From NCBI GenBank assembly GCA_030537195.1, contig JAUNOK010000008.1:24698-88697 (forward strand): a stretch of 64,000 bases of DNA, given 5' to 3'. The notes beneath the pieces were generated by a model. The model ran no database searches. It was not told the origin of the DNA and saw nothing but the letters and a program-made list of their open reading frames with translations. The position numbers and the translations under genes were made by a program. Positions 17,181 to 27,058 of this stretch are shown piece by piece. The first letter of the stretch is position 1. Each line of letters begins with the position of its first letter. The stretch is from Eubacteriales bacterium (GTDB lineage Bacteria; Bacillota; Clostridia; Lachnospirales; Lachnospiraceae).

Positions 17181-17603
17181 ATGACAAGATCTACAATGAG
17201 GGAGCATATTTTTAAGTTATTATTCAGAGCTCCTTATATCGATAACAAAGATGAGTATGATGAGCAGATTGATCTGTATTTTGCAGATGCAGATATGGTA
17301 GATGCGTCACATCTTAAGGAAGAAGAATACCAGTACATCAAGAATAAAACATTAGCAATAGCAGAGCTTATACCTGAGCTTGATGAGAAAATCGATTCTG
17401 TTTCAGAAGGATGGCCTACAAGCCGCCTTGGAAAGACAGAACTTTCTATTATGAGACTTGCAGTGTATGAGATGCTTTATGATGAGGATATTCCTACTAA
17501 TGTAGCACTCAATGAAGCTGTTGAACTTGCCAAGAAGTATGGTTCAGCTGACAGCACAGCAGCCTTTGTTAATGGTGTATTAGGTAAGTTAATTAAAGAG
17601 TAA
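17181..17603 (+). CDS. nusB: Transcription antitermination factor NusB
   Basis: 140 residues, all-helical. MTRSTMREHIFKLLFRAPY at the start and LGKTELSIMRLAVYEML, PTNVALNEAVELAKKYG and AFVNGVLGKL near the end are the usual conserved blocks. With NusE (S10) it binds boxA RNA and keeps rRNA transcription from terminating early. AGGAG precedes the ATG. Length is normal. Confidence 0.96.
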   Translation: MTRSTMREHIFKLLFRAPYIDNKDEYDEQIDLYFADADMVDASHLKEEEYQYIKNKTLAIAELIPELDEKIDSVSEGWPTSRLGKTELSIMRLAVYEMLYDEDIPTNVALNEAVELAKKYGSADSTAAFVNGVLGKLIKE

Positions 17604-17634
17604 TGCATTTTATATGCATGTGAAGTGAGGATAT

Positions 17635-18846
17635 ATGGCTGGAGTATATACTGTAAAACAGGTGAATTCCTATATTAAGAATATGTTTAAGCAGGATTTT
17701 CTGCTTAACTCGGTTTCTGTTAAGGGGGAGATATCTAATTGCAAGTATCATACCTCCGGTCATATTTATTTTACATTAAAAGATGCTGATGCGGCACTTT
17801 CTGTCATTATGTTCGCAAGTCAGGCTGCAAAGCTTGCTTTCAGATTAAAGGATGGAATGTCAGTTGTTGTATCAGGAAGAGTTGATGTGTTCGATGCAGC
17901 TGGTAAATATCAGCTGTATGCCAATACTGTGCAGCAGGAAGGTATTGGAGAACTGTACCAGAAGTTCGAACAGCTGAAGCAATATTATGAAGATATGGGA
18001 TACTTTGCAAAGGAATATAAAAGACCACTGCCAGCATTTACCAGGAAATTAGGTGTTGTAACATCTAAGACAGGTGCGGCAGTTCAGGATATTATGAATA
18101 TTTCCAGAAGACGTAATCCTTATATCCAGATTGTTCTGTATCCTGCATATGTTCAGGGAGAACATGCAAAGCAGTCAATTGTAAGTGGAATTGCCAGACT
18201 TGATAAGATGGGACTTGACTGCATAATAGTTGGACGAGGTGGCGGTTCTATAGAAGACTTATGGGCTTTTAATGAACCTGAGGTTGTTGAGGCTGTGTTT
18301 AATGCTTCAACACCAATAATATCAGCAGTAGGTCATGAAACGGATTTTACACTTACGGATTTTGTAGCTGATATGAGAGCTCCGACGCCATCTGCCGCAG
18401 CAGAGCTTGCTGTTATAGAGGTGGCAGCTGTAGAGAATAAGATATACGAATATGAAAGACGTTTAAAGCAGCAGATGATGTACTCATTATCTGCAAGGAG
18501 AGATTATCTGGAAAGATTAAAGTTACAGATTGATTACCTTAATCCTGTCAACCAGATATATGACAAACGCCAGCGTCTTATGAACTTTGAAGAAAAGCTT
18601 ACCATGTCTGTAAAGAGATGTATAGCTGACAATAGAAACAGGTTACGTCTGTATGCTTCAAGACTTGATGGATTAAGTCCTCTAAAAAAGCTTGATATGG
18701 GTTATGGATATATTGAAAATTCTGACAATGACAGAATAGTTTCTGTTAAACAGGTATCAGCTGAGGATGAAATCACAGTTTATCTTAAAGACGGAAGTAT
18801 CAGAACTAAGGTTATTGAGGTAGGAAAAGCATGGCAAAAACATTAG
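17635..18846 (+). CDS. xseA: Exodeoxyribonuclease VII large subunit
   Basis: 403 residues: an OB-fold (about 1-100, with VKGEISNCKYHTSGHIYFTLKD), the catalytic region with KLGVVTSKTGAAVQDI, IVGRGGGSIEDLWAFNE and PIISAVGHETDFTLTDFVADMRAPTPSAAAE, then a coiled coil. It degrades single-stranded DNA to oligonucleotides with the small subunit, whose gene overlaps by 16 nt. Length is in the normal range. Confidence 0.97.
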   Translation: MAGVYTVKQVNSYIKNMFKQDFLLNSVSVKGEISNCKYHTSGHIYFTLKDADAALSVIMFASQAAKLAFRLKDGMSVVVSGRVDVFDAAGKYQLYANTVQQEGIGELYQKFEQLKQYYEDMGYFAKEYKRPLPAFTRKLGVVTSKTGAAVQDIMNISRRRNPYIQIVLYPAYVQGEHAKQSIVSGIARLDKMGLDCIIVGRGGGSIEDLWAFNEPEVVEAVFNASTPIISAVGHETDFTLTDFVADMRAPTPSAAAELAVIEVAAVENKIYEYERRLKQQMMYSLSARRDYLERLKLQIDYLNPVNQIYDKRQRLMNFEEKLTMSVKRCIADNRNRLRLYASRLDGLSPLKKLDMGYGYIENSDNDRIVSVKQVSAEDEITVYLKDGSIRTKVIEVGKAWQKH

Positions 18847-19031
18847 AGCAGTCATTTGAAAGACTTGAAGAGATAATTACACAGATGGAAAAATCAGACA
18901 CTACCCTTGATGCATCATTTAAAATGTATCAGGAGGGGATGAAGCTTGTTGAAAGCTGCAATAACCAGCTGGACAAGATTGAGAAACAGATCATAGTTTT
19001 GAATGATGATGGAGAACAGGACGATGAGTGA
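18831..19031 (+). CDS. xseB: Exodeoxyribonuclease VII small subunit
   Basis: 66 residues, helical, with the family pattern SFERLEEIITQMEKSDTTLDASFKMYQEGMKLVESCNNQLDKIE. Several copies bind one XseA chain. It overlaps xseA by 16 nt and ispA by 8 nt, so translation of the three is coupled. Confidence 0.96.
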   Translation: MAKTLEQSFERLEEIITQMEKSDTTLDASFKMYQEGMKLVESCNNQLDKIEKQIIVLNDDGEQDDE

Positions 19032-19917
19032 TTTTAAGAATGAATTAGAACAGGAAGTTGGATTTATTAACGATATAATATCAAGATATCTTCCAGAAGA
19101 GACAGGTCTTGATAAGAAAATCAGGGAATCTATGAATTACAGTGTCAATGCAGGTGGCAAAAGAGTAAGACCTATGCTTATGCTTGAAGTATATAAGCTG
19201 TGTGGAGGTAACGACTGTCAGGTTGTTTATCCGTTCATGGCTGCTCTGGAATGTATTCATTCTTATTCACTTGTACATGATGATCTTCCAGCAATGGATA
19301 ATGATGATTACAGAAGAGGAAGACTTACAACACATAAGGTCTATGGAGAAGACTTCGGAATACTTGCAGGTGACGGACTTCTTAATCTTGCTTATGAAAT
19401 TATGTCAGAAGCCCTTATATCAGGCGAAGGAGATATCGAAGCTAAAGCTAAAGCAATGGAAGTTATTGCAAGAAAAGCCGGAATTAAAGGAATGGTTGGT
19501 GGACAGGCTGTTGATGTCGAGCTTACTGGAAAACCTTTATCAGAAGAACAGCTTGATTTCATATTCAGGTTAAAGACAGGTGCATTAATTGAAGCTGCAT
19601 TTCTTGCAGGAGCATATCTTGCAGGCTGTGATGAGAAATCGGCTGATAAATTATGCAGGGCAGCATCGCTTATAGGTTTTGCGTTCCAGATAAGAGATGA
19701 TATTCTTGATGTGACAAGTTCTTTAGAAGAACTTGGAAAGCCTGTATTCTCTGATGAAAAGAATAACAAAACAACATATGTTACTTTATATGGAATGGAA
19801 AAGTCAGAAGCAGATGTAGAAGCTATGTCTGACGAGGCTTTAGATATAATTAAGAGTATTGGAAAGAACGAATTCTTAGAGAAAATCGTTCTTAACCTTA
19901 TACACAGAAACAAATAA
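19024..19917 (+). CDS. ispA: Polyprenyl (farnesyl/geranylgeranyl) diphosphate synthase
   Basis: 297 residues from the ATG at 19024 (GGAG 9 nt upstream); an earlier in-frame ATG at 19003 lies inside xseB without a site. Both Asp-rich motifs are present: HDDLPAMDNDDYRRG (first) and FQIRDDILD (second), which bind the Mg-diphosphate groups of the allylic substrate and IPP. It builds C15-C20 prenyl diphosphates for undecaprenol and quinones. The isoprenoid gene dxs follows 12 bp downstream. Product length cannot be read from the sequence with certainty. Confidence 0.94.
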   Translation: MSDFKNELEQEVGFINDIISRYLPEETGLDKKIRESMNYSVNAGGKRVRPMLMLEVYKLCGGNDCQVVYPFMAALECIHSYSLVHDDLPAMDNDDYRRGRLTTHKVYGEDFGILAGDGLLNLAYEIMSEALISGEGDIEAKAKAMEVIARKAGIKGMVGGQAVDVELTGKPLSEEQLDFIFRLKTGALIEAAFLAGAYLAGCDEKSADKLCRAASLIGFAFQIRDDILDVTSSLEELGKPVFSDEKNNKTTYVTLYGMEKSEADVEAMSDEALDIIKSIGKNEFLEKIVLNLIHRNK

Positions 19918-19929
19918 AGCAGGTGTATT

Positions 19930-21819
19930 ATGATTCTTGAAAAGATAAATAAACCAAATGATATTAAACAATTATCTCCAATTGAATATAATCAGCTTGC
20001 AGATGAAATACGCAGATTTCTTGTAGAGAAGATTAGTAAAACAGGTGGTCATCTGGCTTCCAATCTTGGTGTTGTTGAGCTTACAATGGCACTTCATCTT
20101 GCTTTTAATCTTCCTCAGGACAAGCTTATATGGGATGTGGGACACCAGTCATACACCCATAAGATTCTTACCGGAAGAAAGAACCAGTTTGACCAGTTAA
20201 GAAAATTCGGCGGAATGAGCGGTTTCCCTAAGAGAAATGAAAGCCATTATGATGCATTTGACACTGGACACAGTTCAACTTCAATATCGGCAGGTCTGGG
20301 TCTTGTTAAAGCAAGAGACTTAAAGAATGAGCATTATAGTGTTGTCTCTGTTATAGGAGATGGTGCGCTTACCGGTGGCATGGCTTACGAAGCACTTAAT
20401 AATGCATCTTCACTTAAGACTAATTTTATTATCGTGTTAAATGATAATACTATGTCAATAGCCAAGAATGTTGGTGGCGTTCCACATATGCTTAGTGATA
20501 TAAGGTCATCTGATTCTTATTATGACCTTAAGGAAAATGTTGCCAATACACTTTATAAGCTTCCAGGGGGAGACCATATTGTAAACAGAATCAAGAAAAC
20601 CAAGAGTAATATTAAGCAGATGATACTTCCAGGTCAGATGTTTGAGAGCATGGGAATATCTTATCTTGGTCCTGTTAATGGACATGATATTGAAAAACTG
20701 ATCAAAGTGTTCCATGTTGCCAAGAGAATTAACGGGGCGGTTATTATTCATGTTGTAACACACAAAGGTCATGGATATAAGCCTGCAGAGCGTAATCCAG
20801 CGAAATTCCATGGAATAGGGCCTTTTGATATAGCTACAGGCAAAGAATTAAAGGCATCTGATAAGCCAACTTATTCAGATGTATTTTCAGAGACAATATG
20901 CCAGCTTGCCAAGAAAGACAAACAGATTGTAGCTGTAACTGCAGCTATGCCGGATGGTACAGGTCTTGCTAAATTCTCCAAATGGTTTCCGGAGAGATTC
21001 TTTGATGTCGGAATTGCTGAGGAGCATGCAGTCACATTCTCGGCTGGAATGGCGGCAGGCGGGCTGAAACCTGTGTTTGCGGTCTATTCCTCATTTTTGC
21101 AGAGAGCATATGACCAGATACTTCATGATGTATGTATACAGCATCTTCATGTGGTATTTGCAATAGACAGAGCAGGACTTGTTGGAAGTGATGGAGAAAC
21201 TCATCAGGGTATATTCGACCTTTCATTCCTTACATCAATTCCTAATATGACCGTTATGGCACCTAAGAATGGCAGGGAACTTTCGGCTATGCTTGAATTT
21301 GCACTGCTTAACTTTAATTCTCCGGTTGCAATACGATATCCAAGAGGTCAGGCATATGACGGACTTGAGGATTATAATGCACCAGTCAGATTCGGCAAGG
21401 CAGAGATGATTGTAGAAGAGTCCGATATTGCACTTGTTGCTGCGGGTAATATGCTTATTACTGCACAGGCGGTAAGAGACAAGCTGAAAGAAAAGGGCTA
21501 CAATATAACAATTGTCAATGAACGTTTTATCAAGCCAATTGATATTGATATGCTTGACAGACTTTCAGAGTCGCACAGACTTATAGTCACTATGGAAGAG
21601 AACGTATTATCAGGCGGATTTGGTGAAGCTGTCTGTCAATATTATGATGATACGTGCAATGATATTGACGTGCTTAATATTGCACTTCCGGATGATTATG
21701 TCGAGCATGGCAATGTTGATATACTGCGCCGTGAATCAGGTGTTGATAAAGACAGTGTGGTAGCAAAGATACTTAATAGATGGGCAAATGTTTTGAATAA
21801 GGATAAGAGTAATGAGTAA
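19930..21819 (+). CDS. dxs: 1-deoxy-D-xylulose-5-phosphate synthase
   Basis: 629 residues, a transketolase-like thiamine diphosphate enzyme joining pyruvate and glyceraldehyde 3-phosphate, the first step of the MEP isoprenoid pathway. Visible: GHLASNLGVVELTMALH and DVGHQSYTHKILTGR (His of the active site), VIGDGALTGGMAYEALNN (TDP-binding GDG-N motif), then the pyrimidine-domain Glu in DVGIAEEHAVTFSAG and VAIRYPRG. It overlaps tlyA by 8 nt and follows ispA, so the two isoprenoid steps are co-transcribed. Confidence 0.97.
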   Translation: MILEKINKPNDIKQLSPIEYNQLADEIRRFLVEKISKTGGHLASNLGVVELTMALHLAFNLPQDKLIWDVGHQSYTHKILTGRKNQFDQLRKFGGMSGFPKRNESHYDAFDTGHSSTSISAGLGLVKARDLKNEHYSVVSVIGDGALTGGMAYEALNNASSLKTNFIIVLNDNTMSIAKNVGGVPHMLSDIRSSDSYYDLKENVANTLYKLPGGDHIVNRIKKTKSNIKQMILPGQMFESMGISYLGPVNGHDIEKLIKVFHVAKRINGAVIIHVVTHKGHGYKPAERNPAKFHGIGPFDIATGKELKASDKPTYSDVFSETICQLAKKDKQIVAVTAAMPDGTGLAKFSKWFPERFFDVGIAEEHAVTFSAGMAAGGLKPVFAVYSSFLQRAYDQILHDVCIQHLHVVFAIDRAGLVGSDGETHQGIFDLSFLTSIPNMTVMAPKNGRELSAMLEFALLNFNSPVAIRYPRGQAYDGLEDYNAPVRFGKAEMIVEESDIALVAAGNMLITAQAVRDKLKEKGYNITIVNERFIKPIDIDMLDRLSESHRLIVTMEENVLSGGFGEAVCQYYDDTCNDIDVLNIALPDDYVEHGNVDILRRESGVDKDSVVAKILNRWANVLNKDKSNE

Positions 21820-22615
21820 AGAAAGATTAGATGTTTTATTAGTTAATAAAGGGCTTGCAACTTCAAGAGAGAAGGCTAAAGCCATTATTATGTCCGGTAA
21901 TGTATATGTTGATGGACAGAAGGAAGACAAGGCAGGTCAGTCGTTTCCTGATACTGCAGTAATAGAAGTCCGCGGAACAACTCTTAAGTATGTAAGCCGT
22001 GGAGGTCTTAAGCTTGAGAAAGCTATGCAGAATTTTGATGTGACACTTGAAGGTAAGATATGTATGGATGTCGGTTCTTCAACAGGTGGATTCACTGACT
22101 GTATGCTTCAGAACGGTGCAGTTAAGGTATATGCCGTAGATGTAGGACATGGACAGCTTGACTGGAAGTTACGCAATGACGAGAGAGTTGTATGTATGGA
22201 GAAAACCAATATCCGTTATGTAACACCTGAGGATGTTGCAGACAGAATACAGTTTTCAAGTATAGATGTATCGTTTATCTCACTTACCAAAGTACTTACT
22301 CCTGTAAGAAATCTTCTTACAGATGATGGACAGATAGTATGCCTTATCAAGCCACAGTTTGAGGCAGGACGCGAGAAGGTAGGAAAACACGGTGTTGTAA
22401 GAGATAAAGATGTGCATATTGAAGTAATTAATAAGGTTATTGATTATGCAATGTCAATCGGATTTGATATTCTTAATCTTGAGTTCAGTCCTGTCAAAGG
22501 ACCAGAGGGTAATATTGAATATTTACTGCATTTACAGAAGATAGCAGAACCACAGGTTAAAGAAATACCTTTTGTTGTAGAAAATGTAGTTGAAAAAGCT
22601 CACGAGGTATTGTAA
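21812..22615 (+). CDS. tlyA: TlyA-family RNA 2'-O-ribose methyltransferase
   Basis: 267 residues: an N-terminal S4 RNA-binding domain (ERLDVLLVNKGLATSREKAKAIIMSGNVYV) and an FtsJ-like SAM domain (KICMDVGSSTGGFTDCMLQNGA, then IDVSFISL and VCLIKPQFEAG). Characterised members methylate ribose in 16S/23S rRNA; older annotations call it hemolysin A. The B. subtilis counterpart yqxC lies in the same dxs-yqxC-ahrC-recN order. Target nucleotide here is inferred from family only. Confidence 0.92.
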   Translation: MSKERLDVLLVNKGLATSREKAKAIIMSGNVYVDGQKEDKAGQSFPDTAVIEVRGTTLKYVSRGGLKLEKAMQNFDVTLEGKICMDVGSSTGGFTDCMLQNGAVKVYAVDVGHGQLDWKLRNDERVVCMEKTNIRYVTPEDVADRIQFSSIDVSFISLTKVLTPVRNLLTDDGQIVCLIKPQFEAGREKVGKHGVVRDKDVHIEVINKVIDYAMSIGFDILNLEFSPVKGPEGNIEYLLHLQKIAEPQVKEIPFVVENVVEKAHEVL

Positions 22616-22655
22616 TATATATTCAATTCTTTTCGTATACTAGATGAGGTTCAGC

Positions 22656-23537
22656 ATGAAATATTTTTATATTGTTACTAACAGGTTTAAAGATCCTGAT
22701 GGTGTTAATACAAGAAAGATTGCACATTTTCTACGCTCTAATGGAGCTGAATGTGTATGCCAGATTGAACAGGATACTGCTTTTAATACAACCGGTGCAT
22801 ACAGTGATGTAAGACTTGTTCCTGATAATACTGAATGTGTTATTGTTCTTGGAGGTGACGGAACACTTATTCAGGCATCAAGGGAATTATCAGAGAAGAA
22901 TATTCCATTCATTGGTGTTAATATAGGGACTCTTGGATATCTCACAGATACTGACATGTCAAGATTTGAAGAGACACTGGAATGTCTTCTTAATGATGAT
23001 TACGAAATTGACAGCCGTATGATGCTTGATGGTTGCATATATCGTGGAGATGAACAGATTTTTTCTGATATGGCACTTAATGATGTCGTAATTAACAGGA
23101 ATGGTGCATTAAGAATTATTGATTTTGATATATATGTCAATGGAGAATATCTTAATACATATTCGGCAGATGGAGTTATTGTTTCAACAGCAACCGGTTC
23201 GACAGCATACAGCCTGTCAGCCGGAGGTCCTATAATACAGCCTACTGCAAGACTTATTATGGTGACTCCGATATGTCCACATTCTCTTAATCAGAGAAGT
23301 ATTATATTTGCAGCCGATGATGAGATTATGATTGTTATGAAGGATAATAAAAGTTCTTCAGGAAGAAAGGCAGGTTCACTTAAGAATGACAGTGCAAGAG
23401 TTGCAACATTTGATGGTGAAAGTTTCTGTGAACTTATAACTGAAGACAGAATTATTATTACCCAGTCAAAGCGTATATCAAAGCTCATTAAGACAAGCAG
23501 GATTTCTTTCTTAGAAAGAATAAGGAATAAGATGTAA
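22656..23537 (+). CDS. nadK: NAD kinase
   Basis: 293 residues from ATG 22656 (ATGAGG 6 nt upstream). The diacylglycerol-kinase-like motifs are clear: VIVLGGDGTLIQASRE (GGDGT), PFIGVNIGTLGYLTD, DGVIVSTATGSTAYSLSAGGPIIQP. It phosphorylates NAD to NADP, the cell's only route. The insertion between tlyA and argR is a common clostridial order. Confidence 0.95.
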   Translation: MKYFYIVTNRFKDPDGVNTRKIAHFLRSNGAECVCQIEQDTAFNTTGAYSDVRLVPDNTECVIVLGGDGTLIQASRELSEKNIPFIGVNIGTLGYLTDTDMSRFEETLECLLNDDYEIDSRMMLDGCIYRGDEQIFSDMALNDVVINRNGALRIIDFDIYVNGEYLNTYSADGVIVSTATGSTAYSLSAGGPIIQPTARLIMVTPICPHSLNQRSIIFAADDEIMIVMKDNKSSSGRKAGSLKNDSARVATFDGESFCELITEDRIIITQSKRISKLIKTSRISFLERIRNKM

Positions 23538-23549
23538 TTGGGGATTAAT

Positions 23550-24008
23550 ATGAAAACAGACAGACATAAAAAGATATTAGAAGTAATTGACAGATATGAA
23601 GTTGGAACACAGGAAGAGCTTGCGAAGATTCTTAATGATGAGGGGTATAATGTTACGCAGGCTACTGTTTCAAGAGATATAAGAGAACTTAATCTGTCTA
23701 AAGTTTCTGTAGATGGCAAGAGAACAAGGTATGCAACACTTACAAAGGACAAACCTGTAGCAAGTGATAAGTTCTTAAGAGTTCTCAAAGAAGGCTTTGT
23801 ATCAATGGATATGGCACAGAATATCCTTGTTATTAAGACTGCACCAGGAATGGCAATGGCTGTGTGTGCAGCAATTGATGCACTTGAATGGAATGAAATT
23901 GTCGGTTCTATTGCAGGTGATGACACAATTATGTGTGCAGTACGCACTGTTAATGATACACTGCTTGTTATGAACAAGATTAAGAAGCTTATTAAGAAAA
24001 CTGACTAA
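23550..24008 (+). CDS. argR: Arginine repressor ArgR/AhrC
   Basis: 152 residues from the ATG at 23550, after GGGG at a suitable distance. The N-terminal winged helix (KILEVIDRYEVGTQEELAKILNDEGYNVTQATVSRDIRELNL) binds ARG boxes; the C-terminal oligomerisation domain has the arginine-binding GDDTIMCAVRT segment. It represses arginine synthesis when arginine is high. No arginine genes are in this window. Its place before recN matches ahrC-recN in Bacillus. Confidence 0.95.
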   Translation: MKTDRHKKILEVIDRYEVGTQEELAKILNDEGYNVTQATVSRDIRELNLSKVSVDGKRTRYATLTKDKPVASDKFLRVLKEGFVSMDMAQNILVIKTAPGMAMAVCAAIDALEWNEIVGSIAGDDTIMCAVRTVNDTLLVMNKIKKLIKKTD

Positions 24009-24028
24009 ACAGGATTGAAGGGTAAGGT

Positions 24029-25702
24029 ATGTTAGTTAATTTACATGTTAAGAATCTTGCACTTATAGAAGAAGAGAATATTGATTTTGATGAAGGACTT
24101 AATATACTTTCAGGTGAAACCGGTGCAGGTAAATCAATTATTCTTGGTTCTATTAATGCGGCATTGGGAAGCAAGACATCACCTGATTTCATAAGATCAG
24201 GATGTGAATATGGGCTTTCAGAGATAACATTTGCAATACCAGAAGATAAGGTTGAAAGAATTAAAGAACTTGGTGTTATATCATGTGAAGACGGTGAACT
24301 TGTTATTTCAAGGAAAATTATGGCAAACCGTTCGCAGATTAAAGTTAACGGACAGTCATTCACATCAGCGCAGACAAGGCTTCTTGCACATGAGCTGATA
24401 GATATTCACGGACAGCATGATAACCAGCTTCTTATGGATGAAGATAATCATCTGTCTGTAATTGATGATTATGATAATAGTATTATTCCACTTCTTGATT
24501 CGTATAAAGACTGCTATAAAGAATATACTATGTGCAGAAAAGCATATGAAAGTCTTTCTGGTGATGATGAATCAAGGATTAAAGAGATGGCTTTCCTTCA
24601 GTACGAAATCAATGAACTTGAATCTGCTGCTTTAAAGCCTGGGGAAGATGAACAGGTTGAAGCTGATTATCGCAGAATGAGCAATTTCCAGAAGATTGCA
24701 GGAAATCTTTCTGAAGTTTCAATGCTTCTTTCAGAAGGAGATAATAATCTCAGCGATATGGCAGGAGCAGCATTAAAGAATATGATTGCTGCAAGTGAAT
24801 ATGATGAATCTCTGTCTGATAACTGCGATATTCTTTCTGATATAGAAAGTCTCATATCCGATGTTGCACATAATCTTTCAGCATATATGGATGATTTTAC
24901 ATTTGACCAGTCTGAATTCAATGCACTTGAAGAAAGACTTGATCTGATTAATTCTCTTAAGATGAAATACGGCAAGTCGATTGAAGATATATTATCTTCT
25001 CTTGATGATAAGAAACAGAAGTTATCTGAGTATGAGAATTATGACGAAGTTGTTGCTTCAAGAAAAGCTGAATATGACAAGGCTTACAAGAAACTGATGA
25101 AAGCCGCACAGCAGCTTACCAGACAACGTAAGGAAACAGCACTTCATTTTTCGGAAGATATAATAAATGCTTTAAAACAGCTTAATTTTCTTGATGTAAG
25201 ATTTGAAACTGTTTTTGAAGAAAAAGCTCCTGATTCAACCGGAACTGACAGCGTCAGATTCATGATATCAACTAATCCAGGTGAAGATATGAAGCCGCTT
25301 GCAAAGATTGCTTCAGGTGGTGAGCTTTCAAGAATTATGCTTGCGATTAAAAGCGTAATGGCAGAAACTGATGTATCCAAAACACTTATATTTGATGAGA
25401 TTGATGCAGGTATAAGCGGAAAGACAGCACAACTCGTAGGTGAGAAACTTAACACATTGTCAAAGACACATCAGATAATATGTATCACACATCTTCCGCA
25501 GATTGCTGCAATGGCTGATAATCATTATGTTATTGAGAAATCGACTAAAGATAACAGAACAATAAGCAACATTACTAGATTGACATATGATGAAAGTGTT
25601 AATGAAATCTCAAGAATGCTTGGTGGTTCAGTTATCACAGATGCAGTTATATCTAATGCCAAAGAATTAAAAAATATGGCACAGCATGCTAAAAAGAACT
25701 GA
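24029..25702 (+). CDS. recN: DNA repair protein RecN
   Basis: 557 residues, an SMC-like ATPase: Walker A LSGETGAGKSIILGSINAALG near the N-terminus, a coiled-coil middle (about 150-380), and a C-terminal head with SGGELSRIMLAIKSV (signature) and LIFDEIDAGISGKTAQLV (Walker B), then CITHLPQIAAMADNHY. It acts early in double-strand break repair. Length is normal. Confidence 0.97.
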   Translation: MLVNLHVKNLALIEEENIDFDEGLNILSGETGAGKSIILGSINAALGSKTSPDFIRSGCEYGLSEITFAIPEDKVERIKELGVISCEDGELVISRKIMANRSQIKVNGQSFTSAQTRLLAHELIDIHGQHDNQLLMDEDNHLSVIDDYDNSIIPLLDSYKDCYKEYTMCRKAYESLSGDDESRIKEMAFLQYEINELESAALKPGEDEQVEADYRRMSNFQKIAGNLSEVSMLLSEGDNNLSDMAGAALKNMIAASEYDESLSDNCDILSDIESLISDVAHNLSAYMDDFTFDQSEFNALEERLDLINSLKMKYGKSIEDILSSLDDKKQKLSEYENYDEVVASRKAEYDKAYKKLMKAAQQLTRQRKETALHFSEDIINALKQLNFLDVRFETVFEEKAPDSTGTDSVRFMISTNPGEDMKPLAKIASGGELSRIMLAIKSVMAETDVSKTLIFDEIDAGISGKTAQLVGEKLNTLSKTHQIICITHLPQIAAMADNHYVIEKSTKDNRTISNITRLTYDESVNEISRMLGGSVITDAVISNAKELKNMAQHAKKN

Positions 25703-25790
25703 ATATAACAGCTGTGTTAATTTACATTAATACCCTTTTTTAAAAGTATTTCATCTGTTAATACTAATCTTAGAAGGATGGTGGAGTAAG

Positions 25791-27026
25791 ATGAGTAAAT
25801 TTAAAAAAGGGTTAATTTATGCCGGTTTTCTGGCTTTATGTTTAGGCTTTACTGCATATATATACTGCAATTCAATTAAGAAAAAGATTCCTGACAAACT
25901 GTATATATACACACAGGATAAGGCAGTTTTTTCAATGGATATTCCAGTTGTAGGAACTGTATATGACAGCAGCAATAATCTGTGTGCTGATAATATTGAT
26001 TTCAGCAGGGATGTAACTATCCAGTCAGGGAATACCGGTCAGTATTATGTTGATTATAAGCTTTTCGGACTGCTTCCTGTTGCGAGGACACATATGGAGG
26101 TTGTTGATGAAAAGTATGTGTATTCAGGCGGATTTCAGGTAGGTATATATCTTAAATGCAATGGCATATATGTTGTCAATACAGAAACAATATGTACAGA
26201 TGACGGTCAGAATGTAGTGCCTGCAAAAGGAAAGATTAATAAAGGCGATTATATAATCAAAGTTGATGGCACGCAGATAGATACAAAGGAACAGCTTGCA
26301 CAGGCTGTGTCTGAATCAGCCGGAAACAGTATGGATATAACTCTCCGGCGTGACGGTCAGGAGATTAAGGAACAGGTTATACCTGTAAAAAATGTTGCCG
26401 GGGAATATAAGCTTGGCATATGGGTTAAAGATGATACACAGGGCGTAGGAACAGTTACTTATGTGTGTAAAGATGGAACATTTGCAGCATTAGGACACGG
26501 AATATCTGACAACGAAACAGGTAATGTGCTTGATATAAGTGATGGAAAGATATACAGGACAAGAATTCTATCAATTGTACCTGGGAAAAACGGTGAACCT
26601 GGAGAGCTTCTTGGAACGATTGATTACAGAGAGGATAATATTGGCAGTATAAGCAGCAATACTGATAAAGGCATATATGGTGAAAATGCATCATCTCTAT
26701 ACAGTGAATATTCACCGGAACTTATGCAGGCTGCTGGCTCATATGAGGTTACAAAAGGTGCTGCATATGTAAGATTTTATAATAACAGCAGCTTCCATGA
26801 TTATGAAATTGATATAACAGATCTGAAATATGGTGATTCCAAGAATATAACATTTAAAGTAACCTCAGGTGAACTCCTTAAGCTTACTAATGGTATTGTT
26901 CAGGGAATGAGCGGAAGTCCGATTATCCAGAATGGAAAGATTATAGGAGCTGTAACGCATGTATTTGTTGATGATTCTACTTGCGGATATGGTATATTTA
27001 TTGATAGAATGCTTGATAAAGACTAA
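25791..27026 (+). CDS. spoIVB: SpoIVB serine peptidase (S55 family)
   Basis: 411 residues: one N-terminal membrane helix, a PDZ domain (about 150-200, KINKGDYIIKVDGTQIDTKEQLAQAV) and the S55 peptidase with FAALGHGISDNETG (catalytic His) and GIVQGMSGSPIIQNGKIIGAVTHVF (catalytic Ser in GMSGSP). It is made in the forespore, crosses to the intermembrane space and triggers pro-sigma-K processing. GGATGGTGGAG lies before the ATG. In B. subtilis spo0A follows directly; here an NSS transporter lies between. Confidence 0.95.
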   Translation: MSKFKKGLIYAGFLALCLGFTAYIYCNSIKKKIPDKLYIYTQDKAVFSMDIPVVGTVYDSSNNLCADNIDFSRDVTIQSGNTGQYYVDYKLFGLLPVARTHMEVVDEKYVYSGGFQVGIYLKCNGIYVVNTETICTDDGQNVVPAKGKINKGDYIIKVDGTQIDTKEQLAQAVSESAGNSMDITLRRDGQEIKEQVIPVKNVAGEYKLGIWVKDDTQGVGTVTYVCKDGTFAALGHGISDNETGNVLDISDGKIYRTRILSIVPGKNGEPGELLGTIDYREDNIGSISSNTDKGIYGENASSLYSEYSPELMQAAGSYEVTKGAAYVRFYNNSSFHDYEIDITDLKYGDSKNITFKVTSGELLKLTNGIVQGMSGSPIIQNGKIIGAVTHVFVDDSTCGYGIFIDRMLDKD

Positions 27027-27058
27027 AAAAAACTAACAAAGAAAAGGATTACATTACA

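Noticed and set aside
25703..25790. Possible sigma-G promoter for spoIVB (AATACTA near 25760, TGAATA at the recN stop)
   Set aside because: No -35 element lies at the right distance from either candidate -10, so the call cannot be supported from sequence alone.
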